DNA from: Benincasa hispida
Lineage: Eukaryota; Streptophyta; Magnoliopsida; Cucurbitales; Cucurbitaceae
Assembly (NCBI RefSeq): GCF_009727055.1
Contig: NC_052359.1
Coordinates: 19,780,167-19,844,166, forward strand
Direction of reading: 5' to 3'
Length of the DNA: 64,000 bases
How positions within the stretch are numbered: position 1 is the first letter of the stretch; each line of letters starts with the position of its first letter. Made by a program: the position numbers and the translations under genes. The notes beneath the pieces were generated by a model, which worked only from the letters and a program-made list of their open reading frames with translations, was not told where the DNA came from and did not search any database. Of this stretch, positions 24,291-35,341 are shown in pieces.

Positions 24291-24843
24291 TGTTGGATTC
24301 AAGAAGCAAGCAGCGAAAACAAATTAGGATCATTGAGCATTCTAGTTCATTAATTTTGGCTTCAAACTAAGCATGCTCATTAAACTAAAACTAGAGTTCA
24401 ATACTAACCTTTGAAGTACATTTGATTCACGATCTTCAGCTGAAATTTCCTTCTTCTTTTAATGTAAACCACCATAAGGTCTTTCTTACTATTCTCTTGG
24501 TGCCTTAGATTGAGATGTGGAACACAAAATAAGCTTGAATCGAAGGGAACTGGAGAGAAGGTTACTATTTTTTTTTCACAGTGTGAAAAACACTTCTTCA
24601 AACACACATTCTCAACTTCAGCAACGATTGCTATGTCTCTATTCCACTCAAAATTCCAGCTTTATATTGCATGACATTCATGCAACTAACAACCTTGCAT
24701 GAATCCCAGCTCATGCTTGAATAATTGAGCTAAAGAGAAATGGAATTATGTGTGAGCTGTTGAAATTTGAAAGTGAACTTTTTTTCGTTGTGATGTTTTT
24801 TAGAGTGTTTTGGTGAGAGAGAGTTCTTTTTAACTCTCCTCAC
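24291..24843 (-). mobile_element. LTR2, left part (hybrid LTR, interrupted)
   Basis: The edge TGTTGGATTC adjoins gag directly. Up to about 24778 the sequence matches LTR3 (42803 on) and LTR4 (63130 on). From about 24778 (GAACTTTTTTT...) it matches LTR1 (19040 on). It continues at 35342 after the inserted Athila-like element, which duplicated CTCAC (24839-24843 and 35337-35341). Confidence 0.85.
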
Positions 24844-26772
24844 TGATAACTTGTTGAAATACAAGTTATTTATGCTACTTTATACAGATATTGCGGCCAA
24901 AAGAGAGAAAATATGCGCTGATTGTATGAAAATTAGCTAAGGAATACAATAATTATAAATTATCACAAATACACCCACTAAGACCATTAAGATGGTAGAA
25001 AAGGATATTTCAAGTCTGTTTTCCAAGAAACCAAGTCACCGCTTACGATCAAGGCTTAGAGAGAAACTGAACAACAAATCTCCATCGCATTGCGCCTGTC
25101 AAATCAATACTGAAGAGACGATCAACGCAATGATGGCACAATGTGATAGTCGATCCAATTCCAAACTTCAACCGCATGCGGTAATAAAAACAACACTGCA
25201 TGCAGACACACGATCGAAAGATGCAAATGATCAACGCAAACGTAGAGGATTGTGGCACATGTATAACTAACCATTGAGCATATTTGACGGACTGATTGCA
25301 TAACAGAAGGAATATTTATTCCACCATTTTCGGACTTTCCATAACAATAAATTGGGCACCACAAGTCAGAGAGTCAAAGCATTCATCTATAAATATCCTC
25401 AAAGAATTCATTGAAAAACATACTTGATACGGGGATAATTGATACAAGGCTATTGAGAGAGAGTTGATCTGAGGAAATCCGAGAAGAGAAGAGATAAGGC
25501 CGAGAGGTGAGTCTTAGTGCAATTATGCCAAATCCCCACCGACAAGCTTTGTACTTAGATCTCTTCTACCAGTTGAGCAAGCCTGAGAGGGAAGCTCATC
25601 CTTCCATTCACTCCATTAACACCGACAAACGATTCTCCATTCCAGATCTGTGCCAAGACGTTGGCGCTTATTTGTATTTGTTTCTAACTCTCATTGATCA
25701 ATTGTATTTCATCTTCTTATCTCTTCATTCACAATCATGTATCAGATGCTAAATAGTATTATTGAATGTCTTGATCATTTCCATTTCCACTTCTCTGTCT
25801 ATTTCCGTTCCTCCATAAATCATTTTCTCCATGATGTTTTCTTAATCCCTTGGTGATTAATATGAATTAAACAAGTAACTTAATCTGTGCTAAAGAAATA
25901 AAGATGTTTAGCTAAAGCATGCTAGACGACATCTTCACTTGTGAGAGCAGAAGTGAAGATGCCATTCTGATCTGTCGAGAGAAGGTTAGAAGAATGCGTT
26001 AACTAAAGCAAGAAATACTTCCAGAGATGGAAGCAACCTTGCATTCATTACGTTTGTCCCTGTTTCACCACAGAGATGTGGGAATGCGGCCGATCACCGA
26101 GAAGTGTACGCCAAGGGAAAAGCGGAACCGTACTTATGCCTTTAACGCAATTAAGGAACTTGCGATGTTTGTATTAATTATCTTTTCTCTTTCAGTTCCA
26201 CACATAAGACTTGCCACCGCATAACACGATCTTTGTATAATCTTCACAGTTAGTCTCATCTTCAGTATCTTGTATCATGAAACCTGTATCTTGTATCATC
26301 ATAGCTTAGGTTTATTTTATCGCAATTTACTTTATTATCGCATTTTTATCGCTTACCTTTACTTTATCGCATTTTCAAATATCTGTACACATAACCTTTT
26401 TATCAATTGAAAACCCCTAGTCACATATATCATAAATGTAACACAATAACCTCAAACAGTCCCTGTGTTCGACCTCGGATCACACCGAGAAACTTGCGGT
26501 GAAATTATACTTGGTTTCAATGCAAGGAAACTTGTGACAACGCACAAAATACCACAAGAACATTCATTAACAATGCATATCTAGAAGTAGTATCACATAT
26601 CATCGCAATCATCCATGCATTGTATGACATAAGAAGATTAATTTTATTCATTCATATTCATACATGCGTTACAAGTTTATGACGAGCTTGTATGATGATA
26701 AAAAGGCTTAAAAATCTATGTCATCAAGTTTATGGCATGGACTTGTAGCTTAGAAATAATTTTTGCGTTTCA
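24844..26772 (+). mobile_element. 5' LTR of the Athila-like element
   Basis: It pairs with 33429-35336 over its whole length. Near 25185-25210 it has about 24 bases that are absent from the 3' LTR, between two GCATGC words. The right edge GCGTTTCA is followed by AGTTTA and the primer site. Confidence 0.9.
25388..25395 (+). promoter_or_regulatory. Candidate TATA box in the 5' LTR
   Basis: TATAAATA, repeated at the same place in the 3' LTR (33949-33956), lies 0.54 kb into the LTR. A role in transcription is inferred from sequence and position only. Confidence 0.45.
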
Positions 26773-26778
26773 AGTTTA

Positions 26779-26796
26779 TGGCGCCATTGCCGAGGA
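26779..26796 (+). other. Primer binding site for tRNA-Asp
   Basis: TGGCGCCATTGCCGAGGA lies six bases after the 5' LTR. It differs at two positions from the complement of the plant tRNA-Asp 3' end as I remember it. Athila-type Gypsy elements use this primer. Confidence 0.8.
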
Positions 26797-26891
26797 TTGG
26801 TTAACAGTTATTGTTTGAGTGTGTTTGTGGTATTTTGCAAGTCAGATCTCTTTGTACTGGCTGTTCAACGTGGAGAGCAGTCTGACGACTT

Positions 26892-28390
26892 ATGAGCTCT
26901 GGTATCGAACCAGAATTTGTAGCTGACCCTGAGATCGAGCGTACCTTTCGCACACGGGCACACCAAAATCGAGCAAGGCGAAAGAGAGCAGCTGATATGG
27001 CAGATAATAACGACAACGTGGCTCCCGCAGGAAATCAAGGGGCGGTACGGCCAACGTTAGACCCATTCTTCCTTGCTGCTGACCGTAACATTCCATGAGG
27101 AACTACGCGGCACCCAACCTATACGGTTTTTCGCCTGGGATTTCGAGGCCTACAGTAGAGGAGAATGCAAGGTTCAAAATAAAACCGGTCATGCTCCAAA
27201 TGATCCAGAACGCAGGGCAATTTGGGGGTCTGCAAGATGAAGATCCGCATGCCCACCTGACCAGTTTTATTGAAATGTGCAGCAACTTCTCATTACCTGG
27301 CATTACCCCTGAGGGTATTAGACTGTATTTATTCCCTTATACCTTGCGGGATGAAGCCAAGAGGTGGGCTCACTCACTGGAGCCAAATAAGATTACATCA
27401 TGGGATCAGCTGGTTGAGCGATTCATGAAGAAGTTCTTCCCACCGGCTGTCAATGCAAGGCGACGAAAGGATTTGCTGAACTTTGAGAAAATGGACAATG
27501 AGACCCTAAGCACCGCCTGGGTGCGATTTAGGAGATTGGTGAAAATTTGCCCACATATCGGGATACCCGATTACGTCCTGATGGAGACATTTTACAATAG
27601 CCTGAACAGATCGACGCGGGTTGTTGCTGACGCCTTTGCAGCGGGAGGTTTTATAGACAAGACGTATACCGAGGCCAAGGTCATCCTTGACTGCATCTCG
27701 TGGAATATGGATGATTGGATTGATGATGGTTATGAAGGCGAAGGCTCTGAAAGAAGAAAGAATGACACTGCCATTGTCCCTGCAGAGACAATGATGACTT
27801 TGGCCGCTTAGATGGCCACAGTGACCTCAATCCTCCAATCAATGGCAATCAATCAAAGAGCCATCCCCCAACAATCAGCACAACCCGCTGCACTGGCTCA
27901 AGTGGCCGCAATAAGTTGGGTTAATTGTGGAGGGGCTCATGTAGCGGAAATGTGCCCATCCAGCAAGTATGCGCCATCCAAAACAACCTCTTCACAAACA
28001 CCTACAATCCGGGTTGGAGGATTCATCCTAACTTTGGTTGGGGAGGGAATCCTAACCAAGGGGGGCCTAGCAACCATCAAAGTGGCAGTCGAGGGAACCC
28101 TCCTCCCTTTTACCATAACTCGAATCAGGGGTAACCAAGGTAATCGCATAATCAGCAACCCTCATCTTCAAACACCTTTGGAAGCTCATTGGAGGCCCTG
28201 CTAAAATAGTATATGGACAAAAATGATGCAGTCATGCAGGCGCAGGCGTCTTCAATTCGAAACTTAGAGATTCAAGTGGGCCAGCTGGCTTCTGAGCTTA
28301 GAAACAGAACACCAGGAACGTTGTGCAACAACTCTGAAGCCCCAGGATCTAATGGAAAGGAGCAATATCCCTAGGACATTAGGCAGGCAA
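26892..28390 (+). pseudogene. Athila-type gag pseudogene
   Basis: The gag begins at the ATG at 26892. The frame breaks at 27095-27098, where ATGA ends one frame and opens the next. It then stays open to 27811, an in-frame TAG follows, and a further frame change occurs within 27925-28134. The central part has the Gypsy gag core (LTSFIEMCSNF, WDQLVERFMKKFFPP, ETFYNSLNRSTR). After it come a CxxC-type zinc-knuckle remnant (VNCGGAHVAEMCP) and the Athila hallmark NTYNPGWRIHPNFGWGGN. The tail around 28200-28390 (QVGQLASELRNR) is also typical of Athila gag ends. The protein would coat particle RNA. This copy has at least two frameshifts and one stop and is dead. Confidence 0.9.
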
Positions 28391-28757
28391 GCTGGACCGC
28401 CTGCAGAGGGTAGATTGCACTCATTCAAAGAAAATCATCTTCCGGTCCATATCTCACATCTATGTTTAAATACTTTCTTTAATTCTTGTTTTTATGAATT
28501 TTTGAACTTTGTCTTTACTGCTTCCTTTAATTTGTTTCATGATTTTATGAATTTATTCTTCGTTTACTCTCTTGCATTTATTTCTGTGTTTTCTTTAATT
28601 CCTTCAACTTTCCTGTATTTAATGCGTTATTCTTTAATTGGTGAATGATTGAGTAATGAGAAGAAAATTTATTACCGCAAGTCATAGCAACTTGCGTTGA
28701 TGAAAAAAATATATAATTTTTTTATATAATAAAATAAAACACATTCAATATGCATGG
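28391..28757 (+). other. T-rich spacer after gag
   Basis: This is T-rich sequence with no domain, running into the N gap. An intact Athila would continue into protease and RT here; no trace of that is seen before the gap. Confidence 0.6.
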
Positions 28758-29532
28758 NNNNNNNNNNNNNNNNNNNNNNNNNNNNNNNNNNNNNNNNNNN
28801 NNNNNNNNNNNNNNNNNNNNNNNNNNNNNNNNNNNNNNNNNNNNNNNNNNNNNNNNNNNNNNNNNNNNNNNNNNNNNNNNNNNNNNNNNNNNNNNNNNNN
28901 NNNNNNNNNNNNNNNNNNNNNNNNNNNNNNNNNNNNNNNNNNNNNNNNNNNNNNNNNNNNNNNNNNNNNNNNNNNNNNNNNNNNNNNNNNNNNNNNNNNN
29001 NNNNNNNNNNNNNNNNNNNNNNNNNNNNNNNNNNNNNNNNNNNNNNNNNNNNNNNNNNNNNNNNNNNNNNNNNNNNNNNNNNNNNNNNNNNNNNNNNNNN
29101 NNNNNNNNNNNNNNNNNNNNNNNNNNNNNNNNNNNNNNNNNNNNNNNNNNNNNNNNNNNNNNNNNNNNNNNNNNNNNNNNNNNNNNNNNNNNNNNNNNNN
29201 NNNNNNNNNNNNNNNNNNNNNNNNNNNNNNNNNNNNNNNNNNNNNNNNNNNNNNNNNNNNNNNNNNNNNNNNNNNNNNNNNNNNNNNNNNNNNNNNNNNN
29301 NNNNNNNNNNNNNNNNNNNNNNNNNNNNNNNNNNNNNNNNNNNNNNNNNNNNNNNNNNNNNNNNNNNNNNNNNNNNNNNNNNNNNNNNNNNNNNNNNNNN
29401 NNNNNNNNNNNNNNNNNNNNNNNNNNNNNNNNNNNNNNNNNNNNNNNNNNNNNNNNNNNNNNNNNNNNNNNNNNNNNNNNNNNNNNNNNNNNNNNNNNNN
29501 NNNNNNNNNNNNNNNNNNNNNNNNNNNNNNNN
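28758..29532. other. Assembly gap (775 N)
   Basis: There are 775 undetermined bases between gag and the second reading frame of the Athila-like element. Any apparent reading frame across it is an artefact. Confidence 0.98.
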
Positions 29533-29629
29533 GCTGTCTTGCTGCCCAACCACACACTATCCCCAAAATTGCCGATAGACCCCAGAGAAACCCTTTAGCC
29601 GTTAGACCACTTCGTTCAAAAGGGGGCAA

Positions 29630-31720
29630 AGCACTGAAAGCACCCCGCTCTCAACTCCAGCAGTCTCCACTGAAAGCGAGAAGAAGAGATGAGACGACAA
29701 TGAGGTATTTGGAAACATTCTGAGTAACTTGGAGAAAAGGAGAGGATTACCCGAGGCAGGGGTTGTAAACCAGCCACTGTCTGTGGAGGAGGTGACGGTG
29801 ACCATAATTGAAGAACTAGTAGTGACGGAGGAAGTGGTGGAAGAGGAGACAAGAAAAAGCACTCTGGCTTTAGAGACTCCTGAGGAAACTATGCAAGTAG
29901 AATCCTATGACGGACCCATCAGAGTCGCGTTAGAATAAGTCGCAGTAGAGAAGCAACAAGAGGTGGAAGAGGAGAAAAAGAAGAATAAAGAAAAGAAGGA
30001 GGATGAAGAAGATAGGGAGGCCAAACAAAGGAAGAAGAAAGAGAAAAAGAAAGGAAAGAGCGCAGGCGTGAGGAAAGGCGCCTAAAGAAGGAAGAAGAAA
30101 AGAAGAAGAGGGTTGCAAGCCTAGAAATGGATAGAGAATCCACCTCCGTGAGGGAGGACAGGGGGGAACCAGCACAGCTCAGGGAGCCGGTGCAACATGA
30201 AACAACACAAGTTGTTGTGGTCGACGAAGGCGAAGAAGGAGAAGCTACCCCCTGATGCGGCATCGCAAGGAGAATGTGCCGCAAGGGTCTATCGTTGACC
30301 CTTTAATTTTGATCAACACATTAGAAGAAAATGAAAGGAGGAGAAAGGAAGAGGAAGAGAGACAAGAGAAAATGGAGCGAGCGAAACTCATCACTGCAGA
30401 AGGTGATAGAAGAAGAAGACTACATGATGAGGAGGTTCGCCGCAATAACGAGATCTCAAGGCTTGAAGAAATAAAGCGAATTGAAGAGGAACAACGCCTT
30501 TTGTGGGCCTCTGAGCAGTTTGTGGAAGAGTTTGGAAGAGAAGTGAGAGAAGAGGAAGAAGAAGAAAAGAAAAAGAAGGCAGAAGAAGAAAGGAGAATGA
30601 GAGAAGAGAAGGAGAGGAAGCGCGAAGCCAACAGGCAGCGTTTGATTAAGAAGAAGGGCAAGGAACTTGCCGAGCGAGAGAAGGAGGAACAACACAAGGA
30701 ATGGTAAATAAGACAAAGGCAACAATCCCGCCTAGCGTTGGCCAAGGGAAAGGGTAAAGCAGTCGTATAAAGAAGCAAGCCCGCATTGGCAAAGGTGCAT
30801 CCATCAAGAAAGAAAGAGAATGACGATTTGTTGATGGAGATGGGCTTTTTCCTTGTGCCAACGCCACTACCAGATCTAATCATGAGCGTGATCGTGGAGC
30901 ATGGTTGGGACACATTTTGCCAGTGCCCAGCCATTGTTGTTCCAAAGGTAGTGCGCAACTTCTACCATGGACGGATACATGGCACTAAGGATGTAGTGAC
31001 CATAAAAGGGCAAGTGGTGTCTTTCAGTGCAAGGGACATCAATGAACTATACCAAATGAAGGATAACCCGGATGCACCGGGCAACAAATCATTGATGATC
31101 CCCCGGAAGAACAGTTGGAAGATGCGCTGCGAGTATTAATGCAACCGGGCACTAAATGGTCGATTTCTTTAAAAGGCATCAAGACCCTGGCATCCAAGAC
31201 TCTGCTTTCGGAGGCAAGGCTTTAGATTTATTTGGTTAAAAAGCGATTGATCCCAACTTCCCATGACAAGCCAATTTCAAGGGATCGAGTTATGGCCACA
31301 TATTGCATTGCGTGCGGCATTCCAATTGATGTAGGCCGGTTGATCACAAGTCAAATTCGAGGCTTTGTGGGGCACATTAGAGGACAATACTTCTTTCCAT
31401 GGACTGTCTCAAGTCTGTGCCTATCAATGGGCATAGGCATTGAGGATGAGCCCATGCAAGAAGTCCACGGCCTCATCAATATCAAAATCCTGAGGTTGCT
31501 CCTCAAAATCCTGAGGAGCCCAGAGTTATCTTTAAAGAGGCTCGCAATCGATCTCAATACGCCACAAGAACCCAGGCCAAAGAGACAGCGCAGAGATGAT
31601 AAGGGAAAGAGGAAAATCCAAGAAGAAACAACGCAAGATCCAGAACCCTTGGATCCTTTGCCCTTAATTATCCGCCCTCCAAGCCCTCCCACACAACCTT
31701 CTTCCTTCTTCCCTTCCTGA
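29630..31720 (+). pseudogene. Coiled-coil plus Transposase_32/ATHILA ORF1-like pseudogene
   Basis: The first part (about 29730-30705) encodes long runs rich in Glu, Lys and Arg with a heptad look (ENERRRKEEEERQEKMERAK), broken at 29936-29938 and near 30050. The longest stretch is 30255-30707, ended by TAA. The same frame goes on past a second TAA (30768-30770) into a globular domain at 30786-31139 (LLMEMGFFLVP, VIVEHGWDTFC, VVRNFYHGRI, VSFSARDINELY). A frameshift near 31137 moves it to 31139-31720 (LIPTSHDKPISRDRVMATYC). The second part resembles the plant retrotransposon domain catalogued as putative plant transposon protein (Transposase_32) or ATHILA ORF-1. Its biochemical role is unknown, and despite the name it is not a demonstrated transposase. 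I see no signal peptide or membrane segment. Confidence 0.78.
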
Positions 31721-32262
31721 GCACTTTACCCAAAAATTCTCCAACCGCATATCCAGCAGCCCCATCCTCACCTTCAGCATCATCACCGCAACCTTCCATT
31801 CCACCGTCGCATATTGATGACCCACACGATTTGGGTGAAGGCACCTCTGCCCAACCCCAAAATGTTGCTGGCGAGACATCGCAGGCACCACCCACTGTCA
31901 CCTCCTTAGCTGCTGAGTTAGCAGAAATGCAGTCCCTCTTCTCCCAATAACAACAACTCTTCACTCAGCAACAAGCCTTCTTTAACCAGAGATTTGATGT
32001 GGTAATGGAGCAAATCGACGATATACAACGCAGTGCTGCCACGTCAAGGGAAGCGTTGATCAATATTCAACACAACATTTATAAGGTCCATCGACACCAA
32101 AGACAGATTGCGGACTGCAACCATGAGTACTTTAATTTTCTCACCGCATATCTTCATGGTCCCATGGTGTCTCCGCATCTCAGACAACACTTGAATTTTG
32201 AAGAAGCTCCTTTAGTACCACCTCAAAACCCTCCTCCAGATCCTCCTGCTCCTCAACAATGA
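31721..32262 (+). pseudogene. C-terminal tail of the Transposase_32-like frame
   Basis: It continues in broken frames: a Pro/Ser/Thr-rich stretch, then a Gln-rich helix-like stretch at 31999-32262 (MEQIDDIQRSAATSREALIN) ending in proline-rich sequence and TGA. Such tails with a short coiled coil are common in the same plant ORF class. The in-frame TAA near 31948-31950 shows it is broken. Confidence 0.6.
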
Positions 32263-33428
32263 TCTTTACATTTTTATGTGGCCATTCTATACTTTTATTC
32301 AATTCATTATTTTTCTAAGTTAATGATATTCTTTGATTCTTTGTACAGGCAACAATTTTTGTATTGCGTTAATTTTTAATTATTTATATACTTTGTTAAT
32401 ATTCAATACAATTGAGTAAATATTCTCTCCATTTGCCGGTGTCTTTTTCTTTATTATCCTTTGTCAATATTTGCAATGTTCTTGATCTTTTACTTTTGCG
32501 TTATTCATTGCGCTGCCATGATGTATAATATATTTATACTTAGAAAAATTTCCCATACTTTTTAAATTCTAACTAACACTTAGTTAATTTGTAGCTTAAC
32601 AGTACTTTACCTTTTATCTCTCAAAGTTCTGCTCAAACCTTCTTTTGAATTTTTTTTTCTAAGTGTTTGTCTAGTCTATCCAAACAATGCAATGAGGACC
32701 TTGCGCATCTTTAAATTTAGGGGTGGGGAAGGTCTGAGCAGATGAGATCAAGATTATGCGGTCATTAAGAAAATGCGTTCATTTTTTACAATTCAAAAAA
32801 AAAAATAAATTTTTTTTATACAAAACTCCAATGTCAGCGCAAGGAAAAACTTCAAAAATAATTCCAACCTAATAAGAGTTAGTTGTGAAAGGAACCTGCT
32901 CGTAGTTGGATGTTCGCATGATACCCATGGGAGCAAGCCAAAACGAAGGTGAGTTTCCAAGGACAATGCAATATGAAAATGAAAAAGAAAAATAAATGCA
33001 AGAGACAACTCCTCTGAATATCATGAGTTATAGTTGAATTGGCACACAACCGTAGTTGGATGTTCACATGACACCCGTGGGAACAAGCCAAAATGAAGGG
33101 TGTAACCATGGTCAACGTTCTCTAATAAATGACGCAAAGTTTGACCACCGTATATAGATGCATCAAGTTGTTTTGACAAAGAAGAGGTTAACATTCTATT
33201 TATAAAAATTAGAAAAGCATTTTTGAGCAGAAATTTGTTATATAGAAGAATAAAATAGGGCTTTGTTAGGAATTAGCAAGGATAGGAGAAAATTGCGTTG
33301 TCGAGTAATGTGCCTAAGTGTAACATTCGGAGCAACCAATCGACGCAAAAATATAAGATAAGAATTGAGCATTATTGCCTTAGTAGAAGATATGTTTGAG
33401 GACAAGCATATATCTAAATTTTGGGGTG
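32263..33428 (+). other. Non-coding tail of the Athila-like element, with polypurine tract
   Basis: No gene is seen. Two copies of a word beginning GTAGTTGGATGTTC (about 32896-32947 and 33053-33102) are followed by GGGAACAAGCC-like sequence. The last bases before the 3' LTR, AAATTTTGGGGTG (33416-33428), fit a polypurine tract. Confidence 0.7.
32896..33102 (+). repeat. Direct repeat in the Athila-like tail
   Basis: GTAGTTGGATGTTCGCATGA and GTAGTTGGATGTTCACATGA start units of about 50 bases, 157 bases apart. Both continue through ACCC.TGGGA.CAAGCCAAA. Function unknown. Confidence 0.75.
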
Positions 33429-35336
33429 TGATAACTTGTAGAAATACAAGTTATTTATGCTGCTTTATTTAGATATTGTGGCCAAAAGAGAGAAAATATG
33501 CGGCGATTGTATGAAAATTAGCTAAGGAATACAATAATTATAAATTATCGCAAATACACCCATTAAGACCATTAAGATGGTAGAAAAGGATATTTCAAGT
33601 CTGTTTTGCAGGAAACCAAGTCACCGCTTGCGATCAAGGCTTAGAGAGAAACTGAACGACGCATCTCTGTCGCATTGAGCTCGTCAAATCAATACTGAAG
33701 AGACGATCAACGCAATGACGGTGCAATGCGACAGTCGATCCAGAGCTGAACTTCAACCGCATGCGGACACACGATCGAAAGATGCAAATGAGTAACGCAA
33801 ATGCGAAGGATTATGACACATGTACAACTAACCGTTGTGCATATTCGACGGACTGATTGCATAAAAGAAGGAATATTTATTCCACCATTTTCGGACTTTC
33901 CATGACAATAAAGTGGGGACCACAAGTCATAGAGTCACAACATTCATCTATAAATACCCTCAAAGAATTCCCTGAAAAACATACTTGATACGGGGGATAA
34001 TTGATATGAGGCTATTGAGAGAGAGCTGATCTGAGGAAATCCGGAAAGAGAAGAGACAAGGCCAAGAGGTGAGTCTCAGTGTAGTTCTGCCAAAACCCCG
34101 CTGAGAAGCTCTGTACTTAGATCTCTTCTACCGGTTGAGCAAGCCTGAGAGGGAAGCTCATCCTTCAATTCACTCCATCAACGCCGACAAGCGATTCTCC
34201 ATTCTAGATCTGTGCCAAGACGTTGGCATTTATTTGTATTTGTTTCTAACTCTCATTCATCAATTGTATTTCATCTTCTTAATCTCTTCATTCACAATCA
34301 TGTATCAGACGCTAAATAGTATTATTGAATGTCTTGATCATTTCCATTTCCACTTCTCTGTTTATTTCCGCTCCTCCATAAATCATTTTCTCCATGATGT
34401 TTTCTTAATCCCTTGGTGATTAATATGAATTAAAAAAGTAACTTAATCTATGCTAAAGAAATAAAGATGTTTAGCTAAAGCATGCTAGATGACATCTTCA
34501 CCTATAAGAGTAGAAGTGAAGATGCCATTCTGATCTGTCGAGAGAAGGTTAAAAGAATGTGTTAACTAAAGCAAGAAGTACTTCCAGAGATTGACGCAAC
34601 CTTGTGTTCATTACGTTTGTCCCTGTTTCACCACAGAGATGTGGGAACGCGGCCGAACACCGAGAGATGTATGCCAAGGGAAAAGCGGAATCGTACTTAT
34701 GCCTTTAATGCAATTAAGGAACTTGCGATATTTATACTAATTGTCTTTTCTCTTTCAGTTCCACACATAAGACTTGCCACCGCATAACACAATCTTTGTA
34801 TAATCTTCACAGTCAGTCTCACCCTCAGTATCTTGTATCATGAAACCTGTATCTTGTATCATCATAGCTAAGGTTTATTTTATCGCAATTTACTTTATTA
34901 TCGCATTTTTATCGCTTACCTTTACTTTATCGCATTTTCAAATACCTGTACACACAACCTTTTTATAAATTGAAAAACCCCTGGTCGCATATATCACAAA
35001 TGTAACGCAATAACCTCAAACAATCCCTGTGTTCGACCTCAGATCACATCGAGAAACTTATGATGATATTATACTTGGTTTCAATGCAAGGAAACTTGTT
35101 ACAATGCACAGAATACTACAAGAACTTTCATTAACAACGCATATCTAGAAGTAGTATCGCATATCATTGCAATCATCCATGCGTTGTATGACATAAGAAG
35201 ATTAATTTTATTCATTCATATTCATACATGCGTTACAAGTTTATGATGAGCTTGTGTGATGATAAAAAGGCTTAAAAATCTATGTCATCAAGTTTATGGC
35301 ATGGACTTGTAGCTTAGAAACAATTTTTGCGTTTCA
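33429..35336 (+). mobile_element. 3' LTR of the Athila-like element
   Basis: It starts TGATAACTTGTAG and ends GCGTTTCA, followed by the target-site copy CTCAC (35337-35341). It matches 24844-26772 with scattered differences and small indels, so the insertion is not recent. Confidence 0.9.
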
Positions 35337-35341
35337 CTCAC

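Larger units (their letters stand above)
24844..35336 (+). mobile_element. Non-autonomous Athila-like Gypsy element, complete with LTRs
   Basis: The element is bounded by TGATAACTTG and GCGTTTCA and flanked by the 5 bp duplication CTCAC. It has a 1929 bp 5' LTR, a primer site for tRNA-Asp, a broken gag, an N gap, a coiled-coil plus Transposase_32-like reading frame, a non-coding tail, a polypurine tract and a 1908 bp 3' LTR. The tRNA-Asp primer site, the gag type and the extra reading frame are those of the plant Athila lineage. No protease, RT, RNase H or integrase motif is visible in the sequenced part. The 775 N could hide only a small piece of pol, if the gap size is right. Confidence 0.85.

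Noticed and set aside
28672..29629. Very long open frames on both strands across the second N gap
   Set aside because: They consist almost entirely of N; there is no sequence evidence for them.
30786..31720. DNA transposase gene, from the name Transposase_32
   Set aside because: The domain lies within an LTR element with tRNA-Asp primer site and Athila-type gag. No catalytic DDE motif is seen, and the family name is historical.
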